Below are positions 56,951 through 64,000 of a stretch of 64,000 bases of DNA, piece by piece. The stretch's first letter is position 1; every line of letters starts with the position of its first letter. The position numbers and the translations under genes are program-made. The notes under the pieces were generated by a model, which saw only the letters and a list, made by a program, of their open reading frames with translations, ran no database searches and was not told the origin of the DNA. This DNA comes from Marinobacter mobilis (GTDB taxonomy: Bacteria; Pseudomonadota; Gammaproteobacteria; Pseudomonadales; Oleiphilaceae): contig NZ_FNNE01000003.1 of NCBI RefSeq assembly GCF_900106945.1, positions 186,001 through 250,000 of the forward strand, written 5' to 3'.

Positions 56951-57910
56951 ATGAAAAAAAAAGCCATATGGATTGGCTGGGAAAGGCATAGAAGAAGTCA
57001 AAGCTTGTCTAAAGAGCTTGCGATTCCTATTCATGAAGTCATTTTCCCAGGGCGAAGTATAAAAAGGTATATTAGATCTTCGTTTAAAACGTTAGAAATA
57101 ATTAAGTCAAATAAACCAGATGTTATATTTTTTCAAAACCCATCTATTGCCTTGGCGTTGCTGTTAGTATTAACTAAGTACTACCATAAAGCTAAACTGG
57201 TGATGGATGCGCATAATGCTGGAGTTTATCCGCTTGAAGGGAGATTTAAATTACTCCAGGCCTTAGCAAGATGGTTGATTAGGGGCGTTGATTTAACGAT
57301 CGTTACAAATTCACACTTGGCTGAAATTGTGAAGGAAGTTGGGGGTGAGTTTTTTGTCTTATCAGACCCGATACCAAAAATATCATGTGCTGATAGAAAA
57401 TGCTCTTATCCTAAAGAATACATACTTTTTATTTGTACTTGGGCAGAAGATGAACCTTATATTGAGGTATTGGAGGCGATAAGATCGCTTTCAAAGCTAG
57501 ATATAGATCTAAGAGTAACAGGTAAAGCTCCGGATTCGATAGTTCATAGATTTAAAGACAGAAATATAATTCTTGAAGGTTTCGTTAGCGAGAAAAATTA
57601 TGAGGCTTTGCTTTGTAACGCAAAGCTGGTTATCGATCTGACAACCAGAAGCAATTGCTTGGTTTGCGGCGCTTATGAGGCTGCGGCTGTAGGGCGTCCA
57701 GCAATATTATCTGATGACAAAACCACAAGGGAAGTATTTTCTAATGGTTTTGTTTTCACCAAAAATAATGAGCATGATATAGCTAGGGTTATCGAAGAAT
57801 CGATTAATTTAGTGCCAGATTTGGAGGATAAAATAAATGATTTCAGAGACGATTATTCTTCAAGACTAAATTCAGATCTTACAAAGCTGAAGAATCATGT
57901 TGGAATTTAA
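56951..57910 (+). CDS. Putative glycosyltransferase (GT-B fold)
   Basis: A 319-residue protein. The N-terminal half has a Rossmann-like order with KPDVIFFQNPS and LVMDAHNAGVYPLEGRFK. The C-terminal half has ILFICTWAEDEPYIEV, a glycine-poor donor-binding region, and CGAYEAAAVGRPAIL in place of the E-x7-E helix. It resembles GT4-like transferases, but similarity is weak. AT-rich; GAGAG precedes the ATG. Confidence 0.7.
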   Translation: MKKKAIWIGWERHRRSQSLSKELAIPIHEVIFPGRSIKRYIRSSFKTLEIIKSNKPDVIFFQNPSIALALLLVLTKYYHKAKLVMDAHNAGVYPLEGRFKLLQALARWLIRGVDLTIVTNSHLAEIVKEVGGEFFVLSDPIPKISCADRKCSYPKEYILFICTWAEDEPYIEVLEAIRSLSKLDIDLRVTGKAPDSIVHRFKDRNIILEGFVSEKNYEALLCNAKLVIDLTTRSNCLVCGAYEAAAVGRPAILSDDKTTREVFSNGFVFTKNNEHDIARVIEESINLVPDLEDKINDFRDDYSSRLNSDLTKLKNHVGI

Positions 57911-58022
57911 TGGCTATATTCTCAATAGTAATTAAATTTAAATTTTTCTTTCTAATCGTTATTGGTAATAAATTCAATATGTGCTAGGATTTTTGAGGTT
58001 TTATTATTCAAGGATGATTGAA

Positions 58023-58597
58023 ATGGTAAAGTTTTCGTTTTTATTGATTGCTCTTTTAAGTATATCTACTAATGTTTATTCAAGTCTAATAAAGTATGAA
58101 TTTGTGAGTGAGTACACTAACATAGAAAGTGGTGAAATTTATCACGGTGAAATGAGTGCTGTTTTTGACCTTCGGAAATATGAATTATTAAGTCTAGGTA
58201 TTTCGTTTAATAACATGACTTTTCACTAAAAAGTGTCTTACCAATACCCGTATCAAAAAATCATGTTGGACGGGAGAATCGCTATGAAGTATTTGCCTTA
58301 CTTGATAGTGTAGAGATGTTATCGAGTTTTGAGCCAAATTTAACTGGCATCTTTAATTTTTCAGAATGGAAAATATATAGTGATTACCCAAATGATGACG
58401 TTTTGTTGAAATTAGGAGACGATGGATTGTCAGTAATAAGCTTTTTCCAGAAGGAGGGGGACCGGTTCGGCGTTACATCATCTATTACAAGGAAAATTAT
58501 TGTTGATGTTGATGAGCCAGAATCTTTGTACCTATTTTCTATATTTTTAGCCTTAATTTTCTTTAGATATATTCATGATATGAAGAAGGCTTCTTGA
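58023..58597 (+). pseudogene. Frameshifted PEP-CTERM-type secreted protein gene
   Basis: Frame one (from the ATG at 58023, with AAGGA upstream) encodes a signal peptide (FSFLLIALLSISTNVYSS) and then a short exported domain that stops at 58227-58229. Frame two continues from about 58214 to 58597 without a stop and ends in DEPESLYLFSIFLALIFF followed by a basic tail (HDMKKAS), a plausible PEP-CTERM signal. Restoring one T to the TTTT at 58220-58223 joins the two frames into one protein of about 192 residues. The pattern fits a gene broken by a one-base loss, a sequencing error, or, less likely, programmed slippage. No similar gene was recognised in detail. Confidence 0.72.
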
Positions 58598-58626
58598 ACC
58601 AGAAGCCTTCTTCATATAATTTTTTC
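58579..58626. terminator. Long perfect hairpin between convergent genes
   Basis: A perfect 16-bp stem, TATGAAGAAGGCTTCT (58579-58594) with AGAAGCCTTCTTCATA (58601-58616), loop TGAACC, then TAATTTTTT. The stem includes the last codons of the frameshifted gene. It terminates the plus-strand unit and may serve the minus-strand gene as well. Confidence 0.85.
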
Positions 58627-58628
58627 CG

Positions 58629-59696
58629 CTATTGAACACCTACTGAAGGTGGTGGGTTTGGCGGTGAAGGGCAGTCTGATTGACAAATTCTTATTCCATT
58701 AGAATTTGCTCGACCTTGAGCATCTACCACATACACATACAAGTTTGATGGAGAGTAAGACCCTGGGTCGAAGTAGGCGACTATTCTATTATCTTGCCAT
58801 TCGCTTGGTACCTGAATTAATCTTTGCTTTGCCTCTAGGAAACTGGCCGCTTCTGAAACATATACTCGATGAAATGAATCATCGATATAAATATTATCGA
58901 AATATATATATAGGTACTTATCCGACGGTGTTTGATCAGTTATTTGATCAAAGACCAACTGGTCGTATGGTTCGGAATAACTTGATGTTCTCATTCTGAA
59001 TGGCTGGTCATGGGCAGGGGAACCGTCTCTGATTAAATCAAAGCGACCATTTTTCACGCCAATATCACCTGATTGATAAACTATCTCTTCTTGGGACCAT
59101 GTATTTTGAACTTGAGGTAGCCGGCTTCCAGTCCAAACGGCACCTCCATCAGCGGTATATTCAGGATAAACCCGACCTGAACTATTACCCTCCTTACCTT
59201 GATAGCCAATATAAATATTGTTTTTTGTATCAGCCCATAATCTATTGGTCTTTAGATTGAAACCATTGCTACCCCAGGTACTTGAGTCCGAGATAGAAAA
59301 ATTATAGCGCCTGTGAAAATAGACATATAACTGATTAGAATTAAAGTCTATTTCTGGGATTGGTAACGCACGATAGTCCTGGGAAACCCGCCAGCGCATG
59401 GAATTACCGACACCAGTTGGAGTAGTCTCTGAGGTGGTTATTCCATTCGCAGTGACTAGCGACGATAGATGAGAGTACTTCGTATTTTGGCTTAAATTGT
59501 TGTTTTCAAAGTCGAAATAGTATAAAGGGGCGGCGTGATTCTTGCTGGTAAAACCTGACCCGAATATAATCATCTCAGAATTTTCTGATAGTGTTATCGA
59601 ATCAATTACCGGATCCGCTAAGCCGATATTCGGAACCCCGATGATCGCAGTGATAGCTACTGCTGTAGTGATCGAACTGTGTCTGATGAGTTTCAT
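58629..59696 (-). CDS. Secreted protein of unknown function
   Basis: A 355-residue exported protein. The signal peptide is cleaved after GLA at about residue 27. Residues about 28-55 resemble an IPT/TIG-like strand (DPVIDSITLSENSEMIIFGSGF). The mature region is rich in Tyr, Asn and Ser, with strands such as QLYVYFHRRYNF and YLYIYFDNIYIDD that recall a carbohydrate-binding jelly roll. It ends with a proline-rich tail (CPSPPNPPPSVGVQ), without a sorting signal. No catalytic motif was identified. It is the only minus-strand gene in the polysaccharide locus, and is flanked by a terminator and a 351-base gap. A polymer-binding or -modifying role is a guess from context. Confidence 0.75.
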   Translation of the reverse strand: MKLIRHSSITTAVAITAIIGVPNIGLADPVIDSITLSENSEMIIFGSGFTSKNHAAPLYYFDFENNNLSQNTKYSHLSSLVTANGITTSETTPTGVGNSMRWRVSQDYRALPIPEIDFNSNQLYVYFHRRYNFSISDSSTWGSNGFNLKTNRLWADTKNNIYIGYQGKEGNSSGRVYPEYTADGGAVWTGSRLPQVQNTWSQEEIVYQSGDIGVKNGRFDLIRDGSPAHDQPFRMRTSSYSEPYDQLVFDQITDQTPSDKYLYIYFDNIYIDDSFHRVYVSEAASFLEAKQRLIQVPSEWQDNRIVAYFDPGSYSPSNLYVYVVDAQGRANSNGIRICQSDCPSPPNPPPSVGVQ

Positions 59697-60047
59697 TGCT
59701 GTTTTAACCCTTTACGGCAAAAGTAGTTAATTCATTAGTCTCCAGCACTAACTGTCAGTTTCTCACCTTAATCGACTAATGACAATAGTCTAAATAATTG
59801 AGCTAAATACGTTTTAGTTACAAAAAATGTAATTTATACTACTGCATGGTAGGGGCTGCTTAACGCACTTAGTTTGGATGGGCTTAATTTTATGCAAATT
59901 CTACCAGTTTTATTGGGTTTTAATATCAAAATGTACTATACGTTAATGTTTTAGTTGGTGGTTTTATTGCTAGATTTTAAGGGTTATGATTGGCTGATGA
60001 ATTAACGATTTTGGTTATTTGTAGTTATTTTCCTGGGATCATAAGGC
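59697..60047. other. 351-base AT-rich gap between divergent genes
   Basis: No open frame with a recognisable protein and no RNA gene was found. It must hold promoters for the minus-strand secreted protein and the plus-strand polymerase. The only recognisable element is a possible sigma-54 site (59955-59971) on the plus strand. Confidence 0.6.
59955..59971 (+). promoter_or_regulatory. Possible sigma-54 promoter upstream of the polymerase gene
   Basis: TTGGTGG-TTTTA-TTGCT: TTGG and TTGCT match the RpoN consensus and GG to GC spacing is exactly 10, but the CACG part does not match. It is 77 bases before the ATG at 60048. Confidence 0.4.
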
Positions 60048-61373
60048 ATGCCTGAAAATATCAATAAAGTTGCGTTTAATTTGTTTATTTTATACCTTGT
60101 GAGTTTCTTTTTACATCTTCCGGCGAGAATCCCATTTTTAGGTATCATCAGGTTTGATATGGTTTTGGTAGCCGCAATATGTTTCTATATTTTTGGCGGC
60201 GGACCATCTATGCGACCTAAAATGGACATAGCGTCACGCTACCTGTTATCCATATTCGTTTTTTCAATTATTTCACTACCATTAGTTGAATGGCCTGGCT
60301 CAGTAATTGGTGGTGGGCTGGTGTTGTTTATAAAAGGAGCAATATTTTATTTTTTTGCTGTTAATCTGATCACCACCGAACGTAGACTGAAAATTACCAT
60401 TTTCTGGTTTGTTATTTTAAATTTGATAAGAGTAATTGAACCCCTGATCCTAAATCTTGCTACCGGGTATTTAGGTTCTCGTACTCACCTTGGCGGAGGT
60501 GAATTTGCAGGCCGTCTTTCCGGTGCCCCTTCAGATACCATAAACCCCAATGGGCTGGCATTTGTTATCGCTACGATTATTCCATTTCTGCATTATGTTT
60601 TTTTTCCAATAAATAAAAAAACTAAAGTAATATATTTTTTGTTATTGCCTGTTCTTGCATATGTAATGATGCTTACGCTTTCGCGATCTGGCGTACTTGC
60701 ATTAGCTATAATTTCGTTTGGAATTTTTTTGAAGAGTAATCGAAAGTTTTTATTATTGGTTGTTGGTGTAACCGGTGTATTCATGATGTTTTTATCTATG
60801 AATGATATTCAGAAGGATAGATATCTTTCATTAGTCAGCTCAGATACAAGGCAGTCAGGCTCTGCAGAGGGAAGAATTGAAGGATGGGTTCGTGATTTTG
60901 AAGTTGCGATGAATAGGCCAATTATTGGGCACGGGCTGGGTAACTCGCGTGAGGCAAATTGGAACGTAGCTGGCAAGGATCAAATTTCCCACATACTTTG
61001 GGCTGAAATTTGGCAAGAAATTGGGTTAATTGGCTTGGTTATTTTTATACTTTATTTGAAGGTAATGATAACTAATTTTATTAAGGCGGGCGAATTGGTT
61101 AAAAACAATTTTCCCGTTGATAGTTTTTTATATCGGGTTATTCAGGCCATGCAAGTCTGGCTTTTAATGAATCTGCTTTTTAGTCTCGCAAGTTACGGGC
61201 TTAAAAGCTATGAGTGGTATTTTTTTGGCGGGCTATCAGTGGCAGTTCTTTCAATTGTTGAGAACAAAATAGCTAACGACAACGCAAATAAAGGTCCGGG
61301 TGCTGTGCAACCTGTTAGAAGTGCCCGATACCAACTTGCAGAGAAAATTAACAGAAAACGCCGTGTTACTTAA
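60048..61373 (+). CDS. Wzy/O-antigen-ligase-type polymerase
   Basis: A 441-residue polytopic membrane protein with about ten to twelve helices. The large periplasmic loop is preceded by LTLSRSGVLALAIISFG and contains GRIEGWVRDFEVAMNRPIIGHGLGNS, the hallmark of the Wzy_C/O-antigen ligase superfamily. It would polymerise or ligate polysaccharide repeat units at the outer face of the inner membrane. AT-rich. Confidence 0.85.
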   Translation: MPENINKVAFNLFILYLVSFFLHLPARIPFLGIIRFDMVLVAAICFYIFGGGPSMRPKMDIASRYLLSIFVFSIISLPLVEWPGSVIGGGLVLFIKGAIFYFFAVNLITTERRLKITIFWFVILNLIRVIEPLILNLATGYLGSRTHLGGGEFAGRLSGAPSDTINPNGLAFVIATIIPFLHYVFFPINKKTKVIYFLLLPVLAYVMMLTLSRSGVLALAIISFGIFLKSNRKFLLLVVGVTGVFMMFLSMNDIQKDRYLSLVSSDTRQSGSAEGRIEGWVRDFEVAMNRPIIGHGLGNSREANWNVAGKDQISHILWAEIWQEIGLIGLVIFILYLKVMITNFIKAGELVKNNFPVDSFLYRVIQAMQVWLLMNLLFSLASYGLKSYEWYFFGGLSVAVLSIVENKIANDNANKGPGAVQPVRSARYQLAEKINRKRRVT

Positions 61374-61390
61374 ATAAATGCTTGGATGAA

Positions 61391-62527
61391 ATGGAGTTTC
61401 AAGTGCAAATATTAATGACAGCATTGCAACCTGGTGGTGGAATACGAACTTTTTTCCGATACATTTACGGACAGCCCGCGTTTGATGGATTCACTTTCAC
61501 TTTGTTAGCTCCTGACAGTGGATTGGAAGAATATATATCCAGTTATCTTCCGCCTGGTCGGATTAGGCTTGTCAAAGCGAAAGAAGGGCATCTAGATTTT
61601 ATTATTCAAGCGAGAACATTGATTAAGAATGGTGGGTTCGATTTAATTCATTCTCACGGGTTCTCTGCAGGCTTGCTTACAGAAATCGCAAAAACTGGTA
61701 TAAAAATTCCTCATATCATGACGGCACATGATGTTTTTCGTCCGGAACAATTCATTGGATGGAAGCAGCTCGTTAAAAAGAGGGTCATGTCATATATTTT
61801 CACTCGAATGACTGCAATACATACAGTGACAAATGATGCCCGGCTTAATTTTTTATCTTATTTCCCTAGCGTAGACGAGGCCAAAGTTAAAGGTATTTTA
61901 CATGGCGTTGATTCTGAGTACTTCAAAAACGGAGCTAAACGAAATATAAAGGAAGAACTTGGGCTTAGCGAGGATACTTTATTATTGGGTTTTTTTGGCC
62001 GCTTTATGGGGCAAAAGGGGTTTCGCATTCTCGTAGATGCTGTTAAGAAAATTAAGAACCATGACTCGATCAACCCTATGCCTCATATAGTTACGTTTGG
62101 CTGGGGTGGCTACATCCGTGAAGATTATTCTTATTTAAACTCTTTAGGGCTTGGTGATTATTTTCATCAACTAGAACAGACAGATGACATGCCTTCGGCG
62201 CTTAAGGGCGTTGATCTTGTGGTGATGCCTTCGCGATGGGAAGCGTGCGGGTTGTTGGCAATGGAGGCTTTATCAGCCGGAGTGCCAATTGTCGGCACTG
62301 ACTGCATTGGTCTTCGTGAAGTTCTTGAAAAATCACCTGCCACTATGGCTTTGACTGGTAGCAGTGATTCGTTAGCCGAAGCCATTGTCGATGAACTCAA
62401 GCAAATTAATCAAAGAAAGAAGCAGTTTCTTGAATATCAAAATGAAGCTGTCGACTTTTTTAATATTAAGCGACCTTCAGAAGAGTTGTCCGATTTATAT
62501 GATATTGTCAAGTTGTCCGGATTATAA
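61391..62527 (+). CDS. Glycosyltransferase, family 4
   Basis: A 378-residue GT-B enzyme with LQPGGGIRTFFRYI at the N-terminus, FGRFMGQKGFRILVDAVKK, and an E-x7-E motif in PSRWEACGLLAMEALSAG. The ATG at 61391 is preferred to a TTG three codons earlier. It follows the polymerase by 17 bases and is probably in the same transcript. Sugar specificity is unknown. Confidence 0.86.
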   Translation: MEFQVQILMTALQPGGGIRTFFRYIYGQPAFDGFTFTLLAPDSGLEEYISSYLPPGRIRLVKAKEGHLDFIIQARTLIKNGGFDLIHSHGFSAGLLTEIAKTGIKIPHIMTAHDVFRPEQFIGWKQLVKKRVMSYIFTRMTAIHTVTNDARLNFLSYFPSVDEAKVKGILHGVDSEYFKNGAKRNIKEELGLSEDTLLLGFFGRFMGQKGFRILVDAVKKIKNHDSINPMPHIVTFGWGGYIREDYSYLNSLGLGDYFHQLEQTDDMPSALKGVDLVVMPSRWEACGLLAMEALSAGVPIVGTDCIGLREVLEKSPATMALTGSSDSLAEAIVDELKQINQRKKQFLEYQNEAVDFFNIKRPSEELSDLYDIVKLSGL

Positions 62528-62585
62528 AATCATTTGTAATGATTGCTGTATTAAATAATAGGCATATAAATTTCCGGTGTTATTT

Positions 62586-63551
62586 ATGTCAAGATTTAGT
62601 ATTGTTGTTCCTATTTACAATTGTGAATCAAAAATAGCCGAAACAATCGATTCGATAATATCTGAAATGAGTGATTGCGATGAACTTTTATTGATAGATG
62701 ACTGTTCTAGTGACTCAACACCAAACGTTGTCCAGAATTATTTGGGAAATAATATTAAATATTTTTGTTTGGATGAAAATAGCGGTGGACCATCAGCCCC
62801 AAGAAACTATGGCATTGAGAAAGCTATAGGGGAATATGTAGTCCTGTTTGATTCTGATGATATTATGATGCCAGGGAAGTTGAATCTCACTGAACAAGCT
62901 TTCAATAGATTCCCAATAGCAAATTTGGTATTCACTAACTTTAATACCATTGATGAGTCTGGTGAAATGATAGAGTCAAATTTCCTGGTTAAATATGATT
63001 TCATTAAAAATATTTGTTATAAATCTGATGATAAGTTTATCTATATTGATACACCAACAAACCTTCGACAACTGGCAAAGGCAAATTATATCGGAACATC
63101 AGGTGTAGCGATCAGAAGAAAATTGTTTGATGTAATTTCACCCTTCGATTCTTTGCTAAAAAATGGTGATGATTACGATATGTGGTTACGTATTTCCAGA
63201 ATATCTCCATTTGTTTTTGTTGATGAGATATTACATAGTTATCGAATTACTGGTAGTGGTATTTCGAATAAAGGATCACTTAAGCTATCTCCTGCTAGAA
63301 TTGAAGTTTTAAAAAGGCAGCTCATTAATCCGCTAGATCGTGAGTTTTGTAATGATATAAATTATTGGATTTACAGAAACTATATATCTATGTCTAAGAG
63401 TTATATAGATGGCCAAGAATTGTATTTAGCAAGGCGATGTGCACTTAATGCTATGCGTTCAAAAGTTTCGTGGGAACCTTTAAAAATAATAGCATTAAGC
63501 TTTTTGGGGAATTCGCTAATATCTGCCATTCGAAATATTAGAAAGTCTTAA
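62586..63551 (+). CDS. Glycosyltransferase, family 2
   Basis: A 321-residue GT-A enzyme with FSIVVPIYNCESKIAETI, LIDDCSSDST, the DxD motif in LFDSDDIMMPGKL, and a conserved SGVAIRRKLFD acceptor region. The ATG at 62586 is chosen over an in-frame GTG three codons upstream because the fold begins there; no clear ribosome-binding site is seen for either. AT-rich. Confidence 0.87.
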   Translation: MSRFSIVVPIYNCESKIAETIDSIISEMSDCDELLLIDDCSSDSTPNVVQNYLGNNIKYFCLDENSGGPSAPRNYGIEKAIGEYVVLFDSDDIMMPGKLNLTEQAFNRFPIANLVFTNFNTIDESGEMIESNFLVKYDFIKNICYKSDDKFIYIDTPTNLRQLAKANYIGTSGVAIRRKLFDVISPFDSLLKNGDDYDMWLRISRISPFVFVDEILHSYRITGSGISNKGSLKLSPARIEVLKRQLINPLDREFCNDINYWIYRNYISMSKSYIDGQELYLARRCALNAMRSKVSWEPLKIIALSFLGNSLISAIRNIRKS

Positions 63552-63586
63552 AATAATCGCTGTCTAAAATTACAGGAGTTATTTGG

Positions 63587-64000
63587 ATGTGTGGTATTGC
63601 AGGGATAGTTAATTTTAATAATGGTAGTTATAAAGAAAATCTAGAAAAAATGAAAGATTCTATTTCTCATCGAGGGCCTGATGGTTATGGAATTGAAGAG
63701 TTAACTGGCGCGAATCTTGTACACACTCGACTCAGTATTGTCGATCTAGAGGGTGGAAAACAGCCAATGTATTCCACTGATGGTCGGTTTTGTATAACTT
63801 TTAACGGCGAGATATATGGGTTTAAGGAGCTTGCTAAAGAAACGGGTTATAATTTTTCAACTTGTTCCGATACTGAAGTAATTCTCGCCATGTATATTAA
63901 ATATGGTAAGAGTATGATGTCCAAATTATCAGGGATGTTTTCTTTTGCTATATGGGATAATCTTAGTAAATCATTGTTTTGTGCCAGAGACCGGTTTGGC
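63587..64000 (+). CDS. Asparagine-synthase-like amidotransferase (partial)
   Basis: 138 residues reach the window end. MCGIAGIVNF places the nucleophilic Cys2 directly after the initiator methionine. SISHRGPDGYG, HTRLSIVDLEGG, TFNGEIYG and SDTEVILAMYIKYG are the canonical class II glutamine amidotransferase motifs, and the open frame continues into FCARDRFG. The synthetase domain lies beyond the window. In XrtA loci a related amidotransferase is common, and in glycan clusters such enzymes amidate uronic acids, so here it could amidate GlcA/GalA residues of the polymer. Housekeeping asparagine synthesis cannot be excluded. CAGGAG precedes the ATG. Confidence 0.85.
   Translation, partial: MCGIAGIVNFNNGSYKENLEKMKDSISHRGPDGYGIEELTGANLVHTRLSIVDLEGGKQPMYSTDGRFCITFNGEIYGFKELAKETGYNFSTCSDTEVILAMYIKYGKSMMSKLSGMFSFAIWDNLSKSLFCARDRFG

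Noticed and set aside
58214..58229. Programmed -1 frameshift as explanation for the split PEP-CTERM-type gene
   Set aside because: The TTTT run is short, no X-XXY-YYZ slippery heptamer or following pseudoknot was seen, and a simple one-base loss is the simpler reading. It was kept only as a minor alternative.
60048..61373. Polytopic protein as a candidate exosortase
   Set aside because: The periplasmic-loop motif and the GHGLGNS region are those of the Wzy/O-antigen-ligase group. The exosortase Cys/Arg/His active-site pattern was not found.

Overview
The window looks like a chromosomal segment of a marine gammaproteobacterium. Marinobacter or a close relative is the best guess, from protein sequence character and gene order; no database search was possible. 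Support for this class comes from several conserved gene orders: yebC-ruvC-ruvA-ruvB-ybgC-tolQRAB-pal-cpoB, dapA-bamC-purC, guaB-guaA, and an acnD/prpF-type methylcitrate operon. Most of the window is moderately GC-rich. From about 55.7 kb to the right end it becomes clearly AT-rich.

Layout. 0-3 kb: the end of leuA, a cold-shock protein with a long leader, and prpE. 3-8.3 kb: xseA, guaB-guaA, tadA. 8.3-11.8 kb: galE and ugd (UDP-sugar supply), a HIT protein, and fabR. 12-14.9 kb: a small zinc-ribbon protein, aspS, yebC. 15-22.7 kb: ruvCAB, then the complete Tol-Pal envelope operon. 22.8-23.1 kb: two identical tRNA-Lys genes. 23.2-31.4 kb: nadA, a BepA-like protease, a TusA-like protein, a PerM-like transporter, bcp, dapA, bamC, purC, and an outer-membrane protein. 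31.5-35.3 kb: a UDP-glucuronate epimerase, tRNA-Val, a DMT transporter, an HTH protein, galU. 35.5-42.3 kb: a GntR regulator followed by prpB-prpC-acnD-prpF (propionate breakdown by the 2-methylcitrate cycle). The prpE gene that feeds this cycle lies about 32 kb away.

42.4-64 kb is the most interesting part: an exopolysaccharide locus of the exosortase (XrtA/PEP-CTERM) type. It opens with a PEP-CTERM protein gene behind a near-consensus sigma-54 promoter. The conserved core follows: priming glycosyltransferase, outer-membrane export lipoprotein, chain-length determinant, a tyrosine-autokinase homologue whose P-loop lysine is missing, an outer-membrane beta-barrel, and a DUF3473-type deacetylase. 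Next come glycosyltransferases, a CapK-like adenylate-forming enzyme and a second deacetylase. The AT-rich section carries further glycosyltransferases, a Wzy-like polymerase, a frameshifted second PEP-CTERM-type gene, a secreted protein of unknown function on the opposite strand, and the start of an asparagine-synthase-like amidotransferase cut by the window end. The exosortase itself is not in the window.

GalU, Ugd, GalE and the UDP-glucuronate epimerase encoded elsewhere in the window can supply UDP-Glc, UDP-GlcA, UDP-Gal and UDP-GalA for this polymer.
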